64,000 nucleotides of DNA from DASYKT01 sp963718105. Its GTDB lineage: Bacteria > Acidobacteriota > Blastocatellia > Pyrinomonadales > Pyrinomonadaceae. Under the pieces are notes generated by a model. The model did not search any database and was not told the DNA's origin. It saw only the letters and a list, made by a program, of their open reading frames with translations. Position numbers and translations under genes: made by a program. Below, one piece after another: positions 35,169-45,725 of this stretch (the stretch's first letter is position 1; each line of letters begins with the position of its first letter). The stretch spans positions 3,286,001 through 3,350,000 of the forward strand of contig OY970352.1 in the NCBI GenBank assembly GCA_963718105.1, given 5' to 3'.

Positions 35169-38100
35169 CTAAGGAATGAACGAAGCCGGAAGCGGCTTGT
35201 CTTCCGCGCTGCCGAATTGCGGGACGATCTGCACTCCCGAGGTCGAGCCGAGAATGAACCAGGCGCCGGTCGAAGGCCTGAAAACAGCGGCATCGGTTCG
35301 CCCGTCTCCGTCGTAATCGCCTGCCGCGGGTAAGTCGCCGGCCGCGCCGAATGGGAATGCGTAAACCCCGAAGGCCTCACTGGTAAGCACGAACCATTCT
35401 CCCGTCGAGGGACGATAGATGGCAACATCCGTTTTTCCATCGCCGGTATAATCGCCCTGCACAGGTTTATCGGTCGAAAGTCCGAACTGGAATGCCAACA
35501 AACCATCCTTGCTTCGCTGCACCCACCACTGCCCCAGCGAAGGGCGATAGATGGCGATATCAGCTTTGCCGTCTCCATCATAATCCCCGATCGCGGGCAC
35601 GTCGCCGTCGGAACCGAATTGGCGGATGTCTATCCCGCCGCTAGATTTAGAGATGAACCAACTGGCGATCGACGGCCGGAAGACAGCCGCGTCCGCTTTG
35701 CCGTCACCATCATAATCGCCCGGCGCGGGTATATCCCCGGGGGATCCGAAAGTAAAAGCGTAGAACTGGTCGTCTTCACTTCTCTCGACAAACCATTCAC
35801 CCGTTGAGGGGCGGAAGAAGGCAACATCCGTTCTGCCATCGCCGGTGTAATCGGCCGGCACCTGTTTGTCACTGCCGAGCCCGAATTGGTAAAGGCGATC
35901 GGCGCCGTCGATACTTCTCAGATACCACCACACGCCAACCGACGGCCGGAAGATCCCGACATCGGTTTTGCCATCACCATCGAAATCATAGAGAGTGCTA
36001 TCGAGCGCCAGGTCGCGTTCGAACGCTCCCATGTCAGCCCGCACCACGCCGTCTCTGTTTCCATCTTTGGGGCGAGCAAATCCACGCTGATCGGCCGGTA
36101 AAACATTAGCCGGGTCGGCCGCGTCGATCGCCGGGCTTCCGGGAAGAAGCGCATGTGTAAGCGTCGGGCCGCCGTTGCTTGCCAATAAACCGAGCTTCGG
36201 ATCCTGGCCGAGAATGTTTCCGGTGGTTGTGCCGAAGATCTTCGCGCCGGCAGTATCTTCGATCAAATTGTAACCCTGAGAAATCAGTTGCCCGGCGAAA
36301 TCCGGGGAAGTCCCGGCTGTGTTATTCGCGATAATGGTATTACGAAGGTTGGTGAGGGCGCCTTCGTTCCCGCCCCCGCCGCCGGTCCCCGATGGCGAAG
36401 AGTTATTTGTGACGGTCGCGTGCACGATGTTTGCGACCCCTCCGAATAAATTATAAAATCCGCCGCCGCTGGTGCCGGCCGAATTACCGCTGAGCGTCGA
36501 GTTTGTCAGGTTCAACGTTCCGGCATGACTGAATACGGCTCCGCCGCGGGCGCCGGAACTATTGCCCGTGAAAAAAGAATCGGTGATCGATATCGTGTTG
36601 GAACTGCCGGTATTATAGACCCCGCCGCCGTCGCCCATCGCCGAATTATTGGTGACATTCGACCTCGTAATGATTACCACGGCGCTCTGATCGGTATTCA
36701 TCACGCCGCCTCCTTTTCCTCCGGCCGTGTTGCCGGTGATGTTAGAGTCTCTGATGATGAGAGATCCGAAACCTGCATTCTGGATCCCGCCGCCGCCGCG
36801 AGTCGTGCCCGTTCCCAGCGCCTTGTTATCCTTCACCGTCGAATTAAGGATAGACATCCGGCCGCCGAAATTGACGATACCGCCGCCGTCGTCGATGACC
36901 GTGCAATTCCTTATCACCGAGTCCCTTATTGTCACCACGCCCTGACTGTTAAAGATCGCGCCCCCACTGCTGCCTGCGCCATGCGACCCGAAGGCCAGCG
37001 TAATATCCTCAAGCAGCAGCGAACTCAAAGTGGTCAATATCCTGACGGAATTATTTCCGCTGATCGTCAGCATATCCGCTCCCGTTCCCATGATCGCCAG
37101 GTTCCGGCCGGAATTTACGGTCAGCCCGGTACCGCCAAGCACTATCGTCTGCGGGATATTAAATACCGCCGGCGAGAAAAGGATGGCATTGTCCGGTGTC
37201 ACGGCGTTGTTTGTCGCGAAGAACGCCTCGCGCAGCGAGCAATCGGCGTCACAGGCGTTATCATTCGTGTCAGCGGTCTTGGTAACGGTAAAGATCGTCA
37301 CTTGTCTCTCATAGGCGCCCATGTCGGGCAGGGCTGAGCCGTTAAGGTCGCCGTCCTGCGGACGCGCGATCCCGCGCTGATCCGTCGCCGGGAAATTTGC
37401 CGGGTCGGCGGCGTCGACCGCCGGGCTGGCCGCATGAAGACTGGCGATCTCAAGAGTGATCCCGTCATTTGTGATCGCCAGTAATTGGGGATCCTGCCCG
37501 GTAATATTTCCTGTCAAAACGCCGGTTATCGTGGTGCCGTTAGTGTTTTCGACCAAATTATAACCCAGCGATGTCAGGGTGCCGCGAAAGTCCGGCGCCG
37601 TGCCGCTGTTGGTAGTATTATCCGCGACAATACTATTGCGGGCGCTGACCGGATTTGAATTAAGGTTATAGATACCGCCGCCGCCTCCCGTACCGCTCGC
37701 GTGATTCTGACAGACAGTGGTATTCGTTAAACTTACCGCGTTGCTGTTATAAATACCGCCGCCCTCCCTGGAGGCGCCGTTGTTACAGATGGTGGTATTG
37801 GTAACATTCAGAGCGGCACCCACACTGTTGCTAAAAATACCGCCGCCGTCGAGCCCTGAATTAAATGTAACGGCCGAATTATTAATATTCACGGTCCCTC
37901 TGAAATTGTGGATCCCTCCGCCGCCATGATTTGGCCCGGTCGAAACGGTATCGGCAGCATTTTCACGCACCCGCGAATTATTAAGTGTGACCCTTCCGCC
38001 GTCATTGTTATATATCCCGCCGCCGCCCATGCTCGCGATATTATTCGTGATCTTCGAATCTGTAATATCAAGAGTTCCGCTGTTATTGAGAATTCCGCCT

Positions 38101-38924
38101 GCCCAGCCTGAAACCGAACTATTGGAACTAACGTTTACCCGAAGTAATGTGGTTACCCTTCCGGTAGAGATACCGCCGCCTGCGCTATTCTGGCTAGAAT
38201 TATTCAAGACCTGGCTGTCGGTCATCGTCAACAGGTCGCTCGAGATTCCCCCACCGGGACCGGCCGTCACATTATTGCCTGTGATAGCACAATTATCGAT
38301 GGTCAAAACAGCGTCATGTCCTGAAACGCTTTCGTCGGCGGAATGAATACCGCCCCCTTGTCGAACAGCAGTATTGTTGCTGATCGTCGTGTTATTAATG
38401 ACCATCGTTCCGGCATCATTCATTACACCGCCGCCGAAATTCTCAGTGGAGTTTCCTGTTATCAGAGAGTTATTAATCGTTAACGTACCCAGGTGATTCC
38501 AAACCGCTCCCCCATTTTCGAATCCGACGCCTTTTCCCTGCGTGAGCTTTACGCCGCTCAAAGTCACGGACGCCAGCGCATCCAGCACAAAAATGCGGCT
38601 TGAGTTATTTCCCGATATCGTCAACTGATTGGAACCAGTACCGTTTATCGTCAGAGTTCTGACGGTACCCATCGCATTATCCGCCTCTATCAATAAGAAA
38701 CCGCTGGTTAGCGTTATTGTCTGCGCCCCGGCAAACACAACAGGATCAAATACGATCGAGTCGTCCTGATTATTTGTGTTGGCGGTAAGGATCGCCTGTC
38801 TTAAACTTCCCGGACCGCTGTTATTAGTATTGATGACATTTAAAGTTGCAGCTAAACCACTGCCGGCGAAAATTAAGCATAAAATGAAAACTGCAACGGA
38901 CAGGATCGTGCGTGAATATCTCAT
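35169..38924 (-). CDS. Large secreted beta-helix protein with C-terminal FG-GAP repeats
   Basis: A 1251-residue protein with a signal peptide (VAVFILCLIFAGSGLAA). Residues about 30-500 and 540-950 are two polymorphic-outer-membrane-protein-like right-handed beta-helix regions, full of GGGIYN/GGGI and NNSA motifs; the second opens with CDADCSLREAFFATNN, the CSLREAF module also seen in similar secreted proteins. Each ends with VDAADPANFPATDQRG-like text and a PDMGAYER/ADMGAFER motif. The C-terminal 290 residues hold six FG-GAP/VCBS repeats of about 46 residues (DYDGDGKTDVAIYRPSTGEW), with calcium-binding DxDGDGxxD loops. No transpeptidase or PEP-CTERM sorting signal is visible at the C-terminus. 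AGAGG precedes the ATG. It is likely surface-exposed or released; the ligand is unknown. Confidence 0.85.
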   Translation of the reverse strand: MRYSRTILSVAVFILCLIFAGSGLAATLNVINTNNSGPGSLRQAILTANTNNQDDSIVFDPVVFAGAQTITLTSGFLLIEADNAMGTVRTLTINGTGSNQLTISGNNSSRIFVLDALASVTLSGVKLTQGKGVGFENGGAVWNHLGTLTINNSLITGNSTENFGGGVMNDAGTMVINNTTISNNTAVRQGGGIHSADESVSGHDAVLTIDNCAITGNNVTAGPGGGISSDLLTMTDSQVLNNSSQNSAGGGISTGRVTTLLRVNVSSNSSVSGWAGGILNNSGTLDITDSKITNNIASMGGGGIYNNDGGRVTLNNSRVRENAADTVSTGPNHGGGGIHNFRGTVNINNSAVTFNSGLDGGGIFSNSVGAALNVTNTTICNNGASREGGGIYNSNAVSLTNTTVCQNHASGTGGGGGIYNLNSNPVSARNSIVADNTTNSGTAPDFRGTLTSLGYNLVENTNGTTITGVLTGNITGQDPQLLAITNDGITLEIASLHAASPAVDAADPANFPATDQRGIARPQDGDLNGSALPDMGAYERQVTIFTVTKTADTNDNACDADCSLREAFFATNNAVTPDNAILFSPAVFNIPQTIVLGGTGLTVNSGRNLAIMGTGADMLTISGNNSVRILTTLSSLLLEDITLAFGSHGAGSSGGAIFNSQGVVTIRDSVIRNCTVIDDGGGIVNFGGRMSILNSTVKDNKALGTGTTRGGGGIQNAGFGSLIIRDSNITGNTAGGKGGGVMNTDQSAVVIITRSNVTNNSAMGDGGGVYNTGSSNTISITDSFFTGNSSGARGGAVFSHAGTLNLTNSTLSGNSAGTSGGGFYNLFGGVANIVHATVTNNSSPSGTGGGGGNEGALTNLRNTIIANNTAGTSPDFAGQLISQGYNLIEDTAGAKIFGTTTGNILGQDPKLGLLASNGGPTLTHALLPGSPAIDAADPANVLPADQRGFARPKDGNRDGVVRADMGAFERDLALDSTLYDFDGDGKTDVGIFRPSVGVWWYLRSIDGADRLYQFGLGSDKQVPADYTGDGRTDVAFFRPSTGEWFVERSEDDQFYAFTFGSPGDIPAPGDYDGDGKADAAVFRPSIASWFISKSSGGIDIRQFGSDGDVPAIGDYDGDGKADIAIYRPSLGQWWVQRSKDGLLAFQFGLSTDKPVQGDYTGDGKTDVAIYRPSTGEWFVLTSEAFGVYAFPFGAAGDLPAAGDYDGDGRTDAAVFRPSTGAWFILGSTSGVQIVPQFGSAEDKPLPASFIP

Positions 38925-39144
38925 AGCGGGGTACCTCTTAAAACTTCTTTTGTAAAATATTTTTTCTGATGACGGGGAACAAAGCGGAGATTCTACCTCA
39001 AAAAGGCGGAATGACCAACTTCTTTATTCGGATTTAATATGTCCTGTGTTCCAGCATTTTAGATAACTATAAGCGTCTCACGGTTGCCTTACTTTGGCCA
39101 TAACGCTATCATTTTTGTTTGAACTACTTTAAGGAGAATTGCCA

Positions 39145-40458
<1,314 letters not shown>

Positions 40459-40533
40459 ACTAAGGAAAACTCACTTGTTAAACGCCGGCCCGGCGGCCGT
40501 TATGATCAATCCGGGAAAAATTCCAGAAAAATC

Positions 40534-40803
40534 TTGATTTCGTGGCAAGGCAATTGCTAGAATGATAATTGCCAATGGTTTGGTCAGCTTCTTGCCAAAC
40601 TCAAAACCGTAAAACTTGAAAAACTCAAATCTGGCGAATCCAGCCAACTAAAGAAGTCCACTACACATCTTTAGAATCAGTTACATCTGCAAAATTTCGC
40701 AGCATGTAACGTTCTTTGAATAGGCAACTTCTACGTGCTGAAAAGCGTATGAAATATTGCCTGTAACTTTTAGGGGTTTAAGTAACCTTAGAGGAGTGTC
40801 ATC
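40534..40803 (+). promoter_or_regulatory. Possible promoter and structured leader of the Clp-type ATPase gene
   Basis: The 345-base gap before the gene holds a promoter candidate, TTGATT (40534-40539), 18 bases, TAGAAT (40558-40563), and a leader of about 230 bases. In it GTTACATCTGC / GCAG-C-ATGTAAC (40680-40710) forms an 11-pair hairpin with one bulge, and AGGCAA/TTGCCT (40722-40727, 40757-40762) can pair around it. AGAGGAG lies before the ATG. No known riboswitch was recognised. Confidence 0.4.
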
Positions 40804-42012
40804 ATGACTAGCGAAGTTAAATCGAAAAAAACGGCGGAAGAAAAAGTCTTCCTTGACCCGGATCAAAAGAGCCCGCGCGCGGCCGATTTTGAAGGCTCTT
40901 TAGGCCATTTTATAGTCGGACAGGAACGCGCCGTTCGCCGCTTGAGCGGTCTGTTCCAGATCTACCTGGCGGGACTAAATAACCCGTCACGCCCGATCGG
41001 CACACTTTTGTTTCTGGGCCCGACCGGTTCCGGCAAGACCCGCGTGGTCGAAGCCGCTTCCGAAATTCTTTTTGGCGAACAGCATGCGGTCGTTAAGATC
41101 GACTGTGCCGAGTTTCAACACTCGCACGAGATCGCCAAACTGATCGGTTCACCCCCGGGATATCTCGGACACCGCGAAACTTCGCCGATGCTGACGCAGG
41201 AAAATCTCGATCGCTATCATAATGACGAGAATAAATTGACCTTTGTGCTTTTTGACGAGATCGAAAAAGCGTCGGATTCGCTGTGGCAGCTTTTGCTGGG
41301 AATTTTGGATAAAGCCACGCTGACCCTGGGCGACAATCGCCGCGTTGATTTTTCGAAGACCATCGTCGTGATGACCTCGAACCTGGGCGCGCGCGAAATG
41401 TCGGATATGATCTCGGGCGGGATCGGTTTTGCCCCGGCCAAAGGCGGAAAAAATCCGAACGACAGCGACGTCGATCTGAAGATCTATCGCACCGCGCTCG
41501 AAGCCGCCAAGCGTAAATTCTCGCCGGAATTTATGAACCGCATCGATAAGGTCGTGGTCTTCCGCAGCCTGAAAGAACATCACCTGCGCCAGATCCTCGA
41601 GATCGAATTGCAGTCCGTGCAAAACCGCATTACGAATTCCGCCGGCACCAAATTCGTCTTTTCCTGCAGCACCGAAGCAAAAGAATTCTTGCTGCACGAA
41701 GGCATCGATTTCAAATACGGCGCCCGCCACTTAAAGCGCGCCATCGAGCGTTACCTGGTCTACCCGCTGTCCAATCTGGTAGCTACGGAGCAGGTAAAGA
41801 ACGGCGATATCGTTTCGGTCGATCTGGACACCGTTGATAATAAACTTCTCTTCTCGAAACAGTCGGGCGGAATGATAGTGGCCGAACCGGGCGAGAAACA
41901 GGAGAAAGAAGATAACACCCTCGCGAAATCAGACGCCGTGGGAATACCCCTGCCGCAAGCCGCAGCAGCCGGTAGAAGCAAAGGCAATATCGAAAATAGC
42001 TCGGAGAGTTAA
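40804..42012 (+). CDS. Single-module Clp/Hsp100-type AAA+ ATPase
   Basis: A 402-residue protein corresponding to one AAA+ module of the ClpA/ClpB D2 type. Walker A is FLGPTGSGKTRVVEAASEIL (about residues 69-88), Walker B FVLFDEIEKASDSLWQLLLG, sensor-1 VVMTSNLGAREM, and the small C-terminal ClpB-D2 domain has LEHEL-like HHLRQILEIEL and YGARHLKRAIERYLVYPLSN. There is no N-terminal Clp repeat, no first AAA module, and no zinc finger as in ClpX. No ClpP-docking IGF/IGL loop was identified. It may be a stand-alone unfoldase or disaggregase. AGAGGAG precedes the ATG. An intrinsic terminator follows. Confidence 0.85.
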   Translation: MTSEVKSKKTAEEKVFLDPDQKSPRAADFEGSLGHFIVGQERAVRRLSGLFQIYLAGLNNPSRPIGTLLFLGPTGSGKTRVVEAASEILFGEQHAVVKIDCAEFQHSHEIAKLIGSPPGYLGHRETSPMLTQENLDRYHNDENKLTFVLFDEIEKASDSLWQLLLGILDKATLTLGDNRRVDFSKTIVVMTSNLGAREMSDMISGGIGFAPAKGGKNPNDSDVDLKIYRTALEAAKRKFSPEFMNRIDKVVVFRSLKEHHLRQILEIELQSVQNRITNSAGTKFVFSCSTEAKEFLLHEGIDFKYGARHLKRAIERYLVYPLSNLVATEQVKNGDIVSVDLDTVDNKLLFSKQSGGMIVAEPGEKQEKEDNTLAKSDAVGIPLPQAAAAGRSKGNIENSSES

Positions 42013-42033
42013 GAGTAATTTTCTCTGGACTAC

Positions 42034-42066
42034 AAAAAGCGCTGGGTTAGCTCCTGGCGCTTTTTT
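42034..42066 (+). terminator. Intrinsic terminator
   Basis: AAAAAGCGC (42034-42042) pairs with GCGCTTTTTT (42057-42066), with a 14-base partly paired loop, ending in a T-run. It ends the Clp-type ATPase gene. Confidence 0.85.
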
Positions 42067-42099
42067 ATTTTTGTAAAAATCCCAAACATGAGTCTTACT

Positions 42100-42205
42100 C
42101 CAGCCCAGTCCGCGCAGCGGACGAAAGCGTGTAGCCACAGGCGTAAGCCTGTGGGGCAAGAGCCCAAACAAAGGTATTAAGTTCGCGTAGCGAACGACAG
42201 ATGTG
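42100..42205. repeat. Composite hairpin repeat
   Basis: The stretch contains consecutive short hairpins: GTCCGCGCAGCGGAC (42107-42121 approx.), CCACAGGCGTAAGCCTGTGG (42135-42154 approx.) and GTTCGCGTAGCGAAC (42181-42195 approx.). It resembles the composite elements at 22590 and 33278. It lies downstream of the kinase-fusion gene on the minus strand. Confidence 0.7.
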
Positions 42206-42264
42206 TCGGATCTTTCGCCCGCCACGCAGGCTTACAAATCTTCTGACGCTGACTGAATTCGAAC

Positions 42265-45200
42265 TCATCTTCCCGGCGTTCCCAGCATCTCGTCCAGCCA
42301 GCCGTTGACGGTGGTCGAGAAAAACTCGACGGTAGGAATATGCCCGCCATCGTAGGTGACCGGTTTTTTCGGCTCACGCAGGAGTTTGTAAAGAGGTTTA
42401 AAGTCTGTGTTGTAAGGGAACGTTTCATCAAAGCGCCCGTTCACCACGAGTTTTGTCTGGCGCGATTGCGAGGCGAAATTTATATAATTCGTTTCCGCTA
42501 TCCAGCCCTTTACCTGCGGCTCCAGGCCGGCGCTGACAAAGACCGAATATTTGTAGCGCGTTTCCACCGCCGTGAGTAGCAATCCCAGGTTGGCGCCATT
42601 GCTGATGCCCAGGAAAGTAAGGCGCGGGGTATCGAGATCGGTGCGGGTTTCCAGATAATCCACCCCGCGGCGAATATCGGTTATCCAGTTGACCATTTGC
42701 TTGCGAAATTCCACGGTGGAATTATCCGGCGGCGAATAATTCGGCGGGTAAGGGCGGCCGACATATCCTTTCAGCACGACGGTGAAAACCGCGCGGCCGG
42801 ATTTTATCAGCGGCGTCAAAAACATCTCGACCGAATCGGGCAGCGGGCGCAGGCCGCGCACCACGTCACCCGCCGGAACATAATGCACGATCTGCAGAGG
42901 CTTTGCATAGCTCTTCGGCAAATAGAGATAGGCGGTCGCAAGGCTGCCGTCTTCCCCGGCAAAGGTTATCGTTTCACGCCGCCAATCGTTGGTCTCCACG
43001 GTTTCGGTAACCTTGGCGTTGAGCGCCGTTTTATCGTAGCTATAATGTGTCAGCCAGACTTTAAAATCGGCATCGCTCGAAGGTTTATAATCGGGCGTCA
43101 CCGCGGGCGGAAGCATTTCCCCGCCCTGATCACCCTGAGTGCCGGGCATATTAAGCACGCAGCGAAAGCCGATACGGTTCGAAGAATAGCTTCCCGGAAC
43201 TTCCCCGTAATCTCCAAAGGAATAAGCAAGATCGTTCCAGGCGCCGCCGCTGGTGACAAATCCTTCCGGCGGGCTTTGATTAGCGCACCATTCGGTGACG
43301 TTCCCCGCCATGTTGTAGCAGCCGAAAGGGCTCATGCCGAATTCCATTTCGGTCACCGGCGTAGTTCCCTGCCCGCGGAAATTGGCGCGCTTATCGGTGG
43401 TCTCACCCTGCTTGATAAAACCCCAAGGCAGCGCGTTGTAGCGCGGATCAAAGGCGCCGTCGCGCGCGGCTTTTTCCCATTGAAAAACGGTGGGCAGTTT
43501 CTTGCCGCGAAATTCCGCGTACGCCGCGGCCTCGTACCAGGTGATATCGGTGACGGGATGGCCAGCCTGGCCGGCTGGAAAATTCTGATCAGACCAGGTC
43601 CGCGGGCCGGGTAGTCCCGTCTTGTCCTTGAACAACTGTATCGCTTCGTCCCAGCTCAAGGTCTTTTTATCTTTTTTGACCGGATATTTCCAATACTCTT
43701 TTTTTACATAGCCGCCGGCGGAAATAAAATCCTTAAAGTCCTGGTTACTGACCTCATATTTATCGATAAAGTAGCTGCTCAGACTGACCTTGGTCTCGGT
43801 CGGCCGCGACCAATTGACCAGGCTGTATTCGCTGCCGGGAACAAAAACCATACCCGGCGGCATTTTTTCCGTCTCCAGCAAATTAACCGACAAATTAAGA
43901 GGAGGCGAGGAAATAAAACTGCCGCCTACGCGCGGAATAATTCCGGAGATGCTGCGCTCGAACGGCGCATAACCGTCTTTTTCAATCTGCAAAATATACT
44001 GGCCGCGGGCGATGCGCTGATCTTTGATGGGTGTTTCGCCGATCAATTCGCGCGCCGGGAGATCTCCCTTGGCGTCGGGAGAAAATCGCCGCAAGTAAAC
44101 GCGCGCGCCCACAGGTTCGGAACTGACGGAAAGCGAATCGGAGATGGTAGGCAGCAGTTCGGCTAATTTTTTATCGTCGGGCAAAACGGTTTCCACCTGG
44201 CGGGCGAGATCATAGGCTTCGAAATTCTTTTCCTGTTTTGCCAGCTCTTCGACCTTGCGTATATTTTCCCGCGCCTGCATCACTACCCAAAAATTCCAGA
44301 GATACCAGCCGCCGATTATCACCGCCAGTGCCGTCGCTCCCGCCAATATCGCCTGGATCCATTTGAACTTCTTTACCGGCCGCCGCGCCAGCGCTATCTC
44401 CTGCGAGCGTTCGCCCAGCATCCGGCTGACCTTTTCGCTCAGCACTGCATCGGACGGCGCAATGGAGACATGCATTTTCAACTGTTCTTCAAAATCCAGT
44501 TCCTGTTTCTGGCGCTTAAGTTCGGCCATCATTTCCGCCGCGCTTTGAAAACGTTCGTCAGGCTGTTTTTGCAAAGCCTTTTTAAGAATGGCGCAGATCT
44601 CATCCGGGATGTCCTCTAATTCGGGTTCGTGATACAAAACGGCAGCCAGTTTTTCGACCGACGTCGCGCCGGGAAAAGGAGTTTTGCCGGTCACGGTTTC
44701 ATAAAGAACGACGCCCAGGCTCCAGAGATCGCTGCGCGCATCCGCATCCTGCCCCCGCACCTGTTCGGGCGACATATAGCTGACCGTTCCCATTATCAAA
44801 CCGGGCTGGCTCAGAAATGTTTTCAGGCTCGATTCACTGTCGGCCGGGTCGAACAGAACTTTTTTCGCCAGGCCGAAATCCAGCACCTGCACCTGGTTCT
44901 GCGCGGTAATAATAATGTTGGCGGGTTTAATATCGCGATGAATGATCCCGTGCGTGTGGGCTTCGCACAAAGCGTCCGCGATCTGAATTCCGATATCAAG
45001 CACGTTCTGCGGGCCGGGCGGTTCGCGTTTTATCCGGTCGGCGAGGGTTTCGCCTTCGATAAACTGCATCACGATAAAACTGAGGCCACGCTCTTCGCCG
45101 ATCTCGTGAGTGCTGCAAATATGCGGATGTTCGAGCGCGGCGGCCGCCTGGGCTTCGCGCAAAAATCTTTTGTTGGCGTTGGGGTCGATGGCAGACGCGG

Positions 45201-45549
45201 GCGGCAAAACTTTTAAAGCGACCTGGCGGTTTAACCGCAGATCTTTGGCCAGATAAACTTCGCCCATACCGCCGACGCCAAGCAGGCGGATCACCTGAAA
45301 CGACCCCACCAGATCGTCGGGCTGCAATCGCGGTGAATCAGCGCCCCCTGCAGCGGCTGCCAAACTTGCTTTGGGAGAATCGATAAAACTGTCGGGCTGT
45401 TCGCTGGCGGCCAGGAGTTCCTCGATCTCCGCGCGCACACCTGCGTCTTCGCCGCACACTTCATCAAGATAGGAGCTTCGCGCCGACGGTTCTTTAGCCA
45501 ATGCCGTATTAAAAATACGGCTTATTTCTTTCCAATTCTTGTCACTCAA
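42265..45549 (-). CDS. Serine/threonine kinase fused to PEGA, FGE-sulfatase and alpha/beta hydrolase domains
   Basis: A 1094-residue membrane protein. Cytosolic kinase domain (about residues 85-345): GVGGMGEVYLAKDLRLNRQV, VALKVLPP, catalytic HRDIKPAN with D206, and DFGLAK. One membrane helix lies near 398-416. Outside follow a coiled segment, a PEGA domain (about 480-555; SSEPVGARVYLRR...GYAPFER), an FGE-sulfatase/SUMF1 domain (about 575-795; GMVFVPGSEYSL, PVTDITWYEAAAYAEFRGKK, NMAGNVTEWC, RIGFRC) and a C-terminal hydrolase with GISNG nucleophile motif, NGRFDETFPY acid and GGHIP histidine. The start is TTG; no other start is available before the kinase core. An ECF sigma gene lies upstream with a family A repeat between, a pairing typical of Acidobacteriota. 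Confidence 0.9.
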   Translation of the reverse strand: MSDKNWKEISRIFNTALAKEPSARSSYLDEVCGEDAGVRAEIEELLAASEQPDSFIDSPKASLAAAAGGADSPRLQPDDLVGSFQVIRLLGVGGMGEVYLAKDLRLNRQVALKVLPPASAIDPNANKRFLREAQAAAALEHPHICSTHEIGEERGLSFIVMQFIEGETLADRIKREPPGPQNVLDIGIQIADALCEAHTHGIIHRDIKPANIIITAQNQVQVLDFGLAKKVLFDPADSESSLKTFLSQPGLIMGTVSYMSPEQVRGQDADARSDLWSLGVVLYETVTGKTPFPGATSVEKLAAVLYHEPELEDIPDEICAILKKALQKQPDERFQSAAEMMAELKRQKQELDFEEQLKMHVSIAPSDAVLSEKVSRMLGERSQEIALARRPVKKFKWIQAILAGATALAVIIGGWYLWNFWVVMQARENIRKVEELAKQEKNFEAYDLARQVETVLPDDKKLAELLPTISDSLSVSSEPVGARVYLRRFSPDAKGDLPARELIGETPIKDQRIARGQYILQIEKDGYAPFERSISGIIPRVGGSFISSPPLNLSVNLLETEKMPPGMVFVPGSEYSLVNWSRPTETKVSLSSYFIDKYEVSNQDFKDFISAGGYVKKEYWKYPVKKDKKTLSWDEAIQLFKDKTGLPGPRTWSDQNFPAGQAGHPVTDITWYEAAAYAEFRGKKLPTVFQWEKAARDGAFDPRYNALPWGFIKQGETTDKRANFRGQGTTPVTEMEFGMSPFGCYNMAGNVTEWCANQSPPEGFVTSGGAWNDLAYSFGDYGEVPGSYSSNRIGFRCVLNMPGTQGDQGGEMLPPAVTPDYKPSSDADFKVWLTHYSYDKTALNAKVTETVETNDWRRETITFAGEDGSLATAYLYLPKSYAKPLQIVHYVPAGDVVRGLRPLPDSVEMFLTPLIKSGRAVFTVVLKGYVGRPYPPNYSPPDNSTVEFRKQMVNWITDIRRGVDYLETRTDLDTPRLTFLGISNGANLGLLLTAVETRYKYSVFVSAGLEPQVKGWIAETNYINFASQSRQTKLVVNGRFDETFPYNTDFKPLYKLLREPKKPVTYDGGHIPTVEFFSTTVNGWLDEMLGTPGR

Positions 45550-45611
45550 ATCTAATTAATCCCGCTAGAGTTTAATGATTGTAGAGGAAAATGCAAAACA
45601 ATCATTACGAG

Positions 45612-45721
45612 GTCAGAACCGGGAGCGGTAGCAACCGGGTGATCAATGCAGCGTATCTGTTTTGGAAAAACCATCTTCTTAATCGATCCGAAACCCGGTC
45701 GCTACCGCTCCCGGTTCTGAC
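45612..45721. repeat. Family A inverted repeat pair (copy 4)
   Basis: 29-base arms GTCAGAACCGGGAGCGGTAG... (45612-45640) and the inverse (45693-45721) differ at one base (GCAACC against GCGACC). The right arm ends five bases from the stop of the ECF sigma gene, between it and the kinase-fusion gene. Confidence 0.9.
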
Positions 45722-45725
45722 CTCA

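Noticed and set aside
36525..37337. Open frame on the plus strand within the beta-helix gene
   Set aside because: Antisense to repetitive GGGIYN coding sequence; translation is repetitive in Arg, His and Asp with no family likeness.
38925..39144. RNA gene or riboswitch upstream of the inositol-3-phosphate synthase
   Set aside because: No tRNA cloverleaf, known riboswitch motif or strong hairpin was found; only a ribosome site before the GTG is clear.
42697..43614. Open frame on the plus strand within the kinase-fusion gene
   Set aside because: Overlaps the conserved FGE and hydrolase domains on the other strand; rich in Arg, Gly and His and without motifs.
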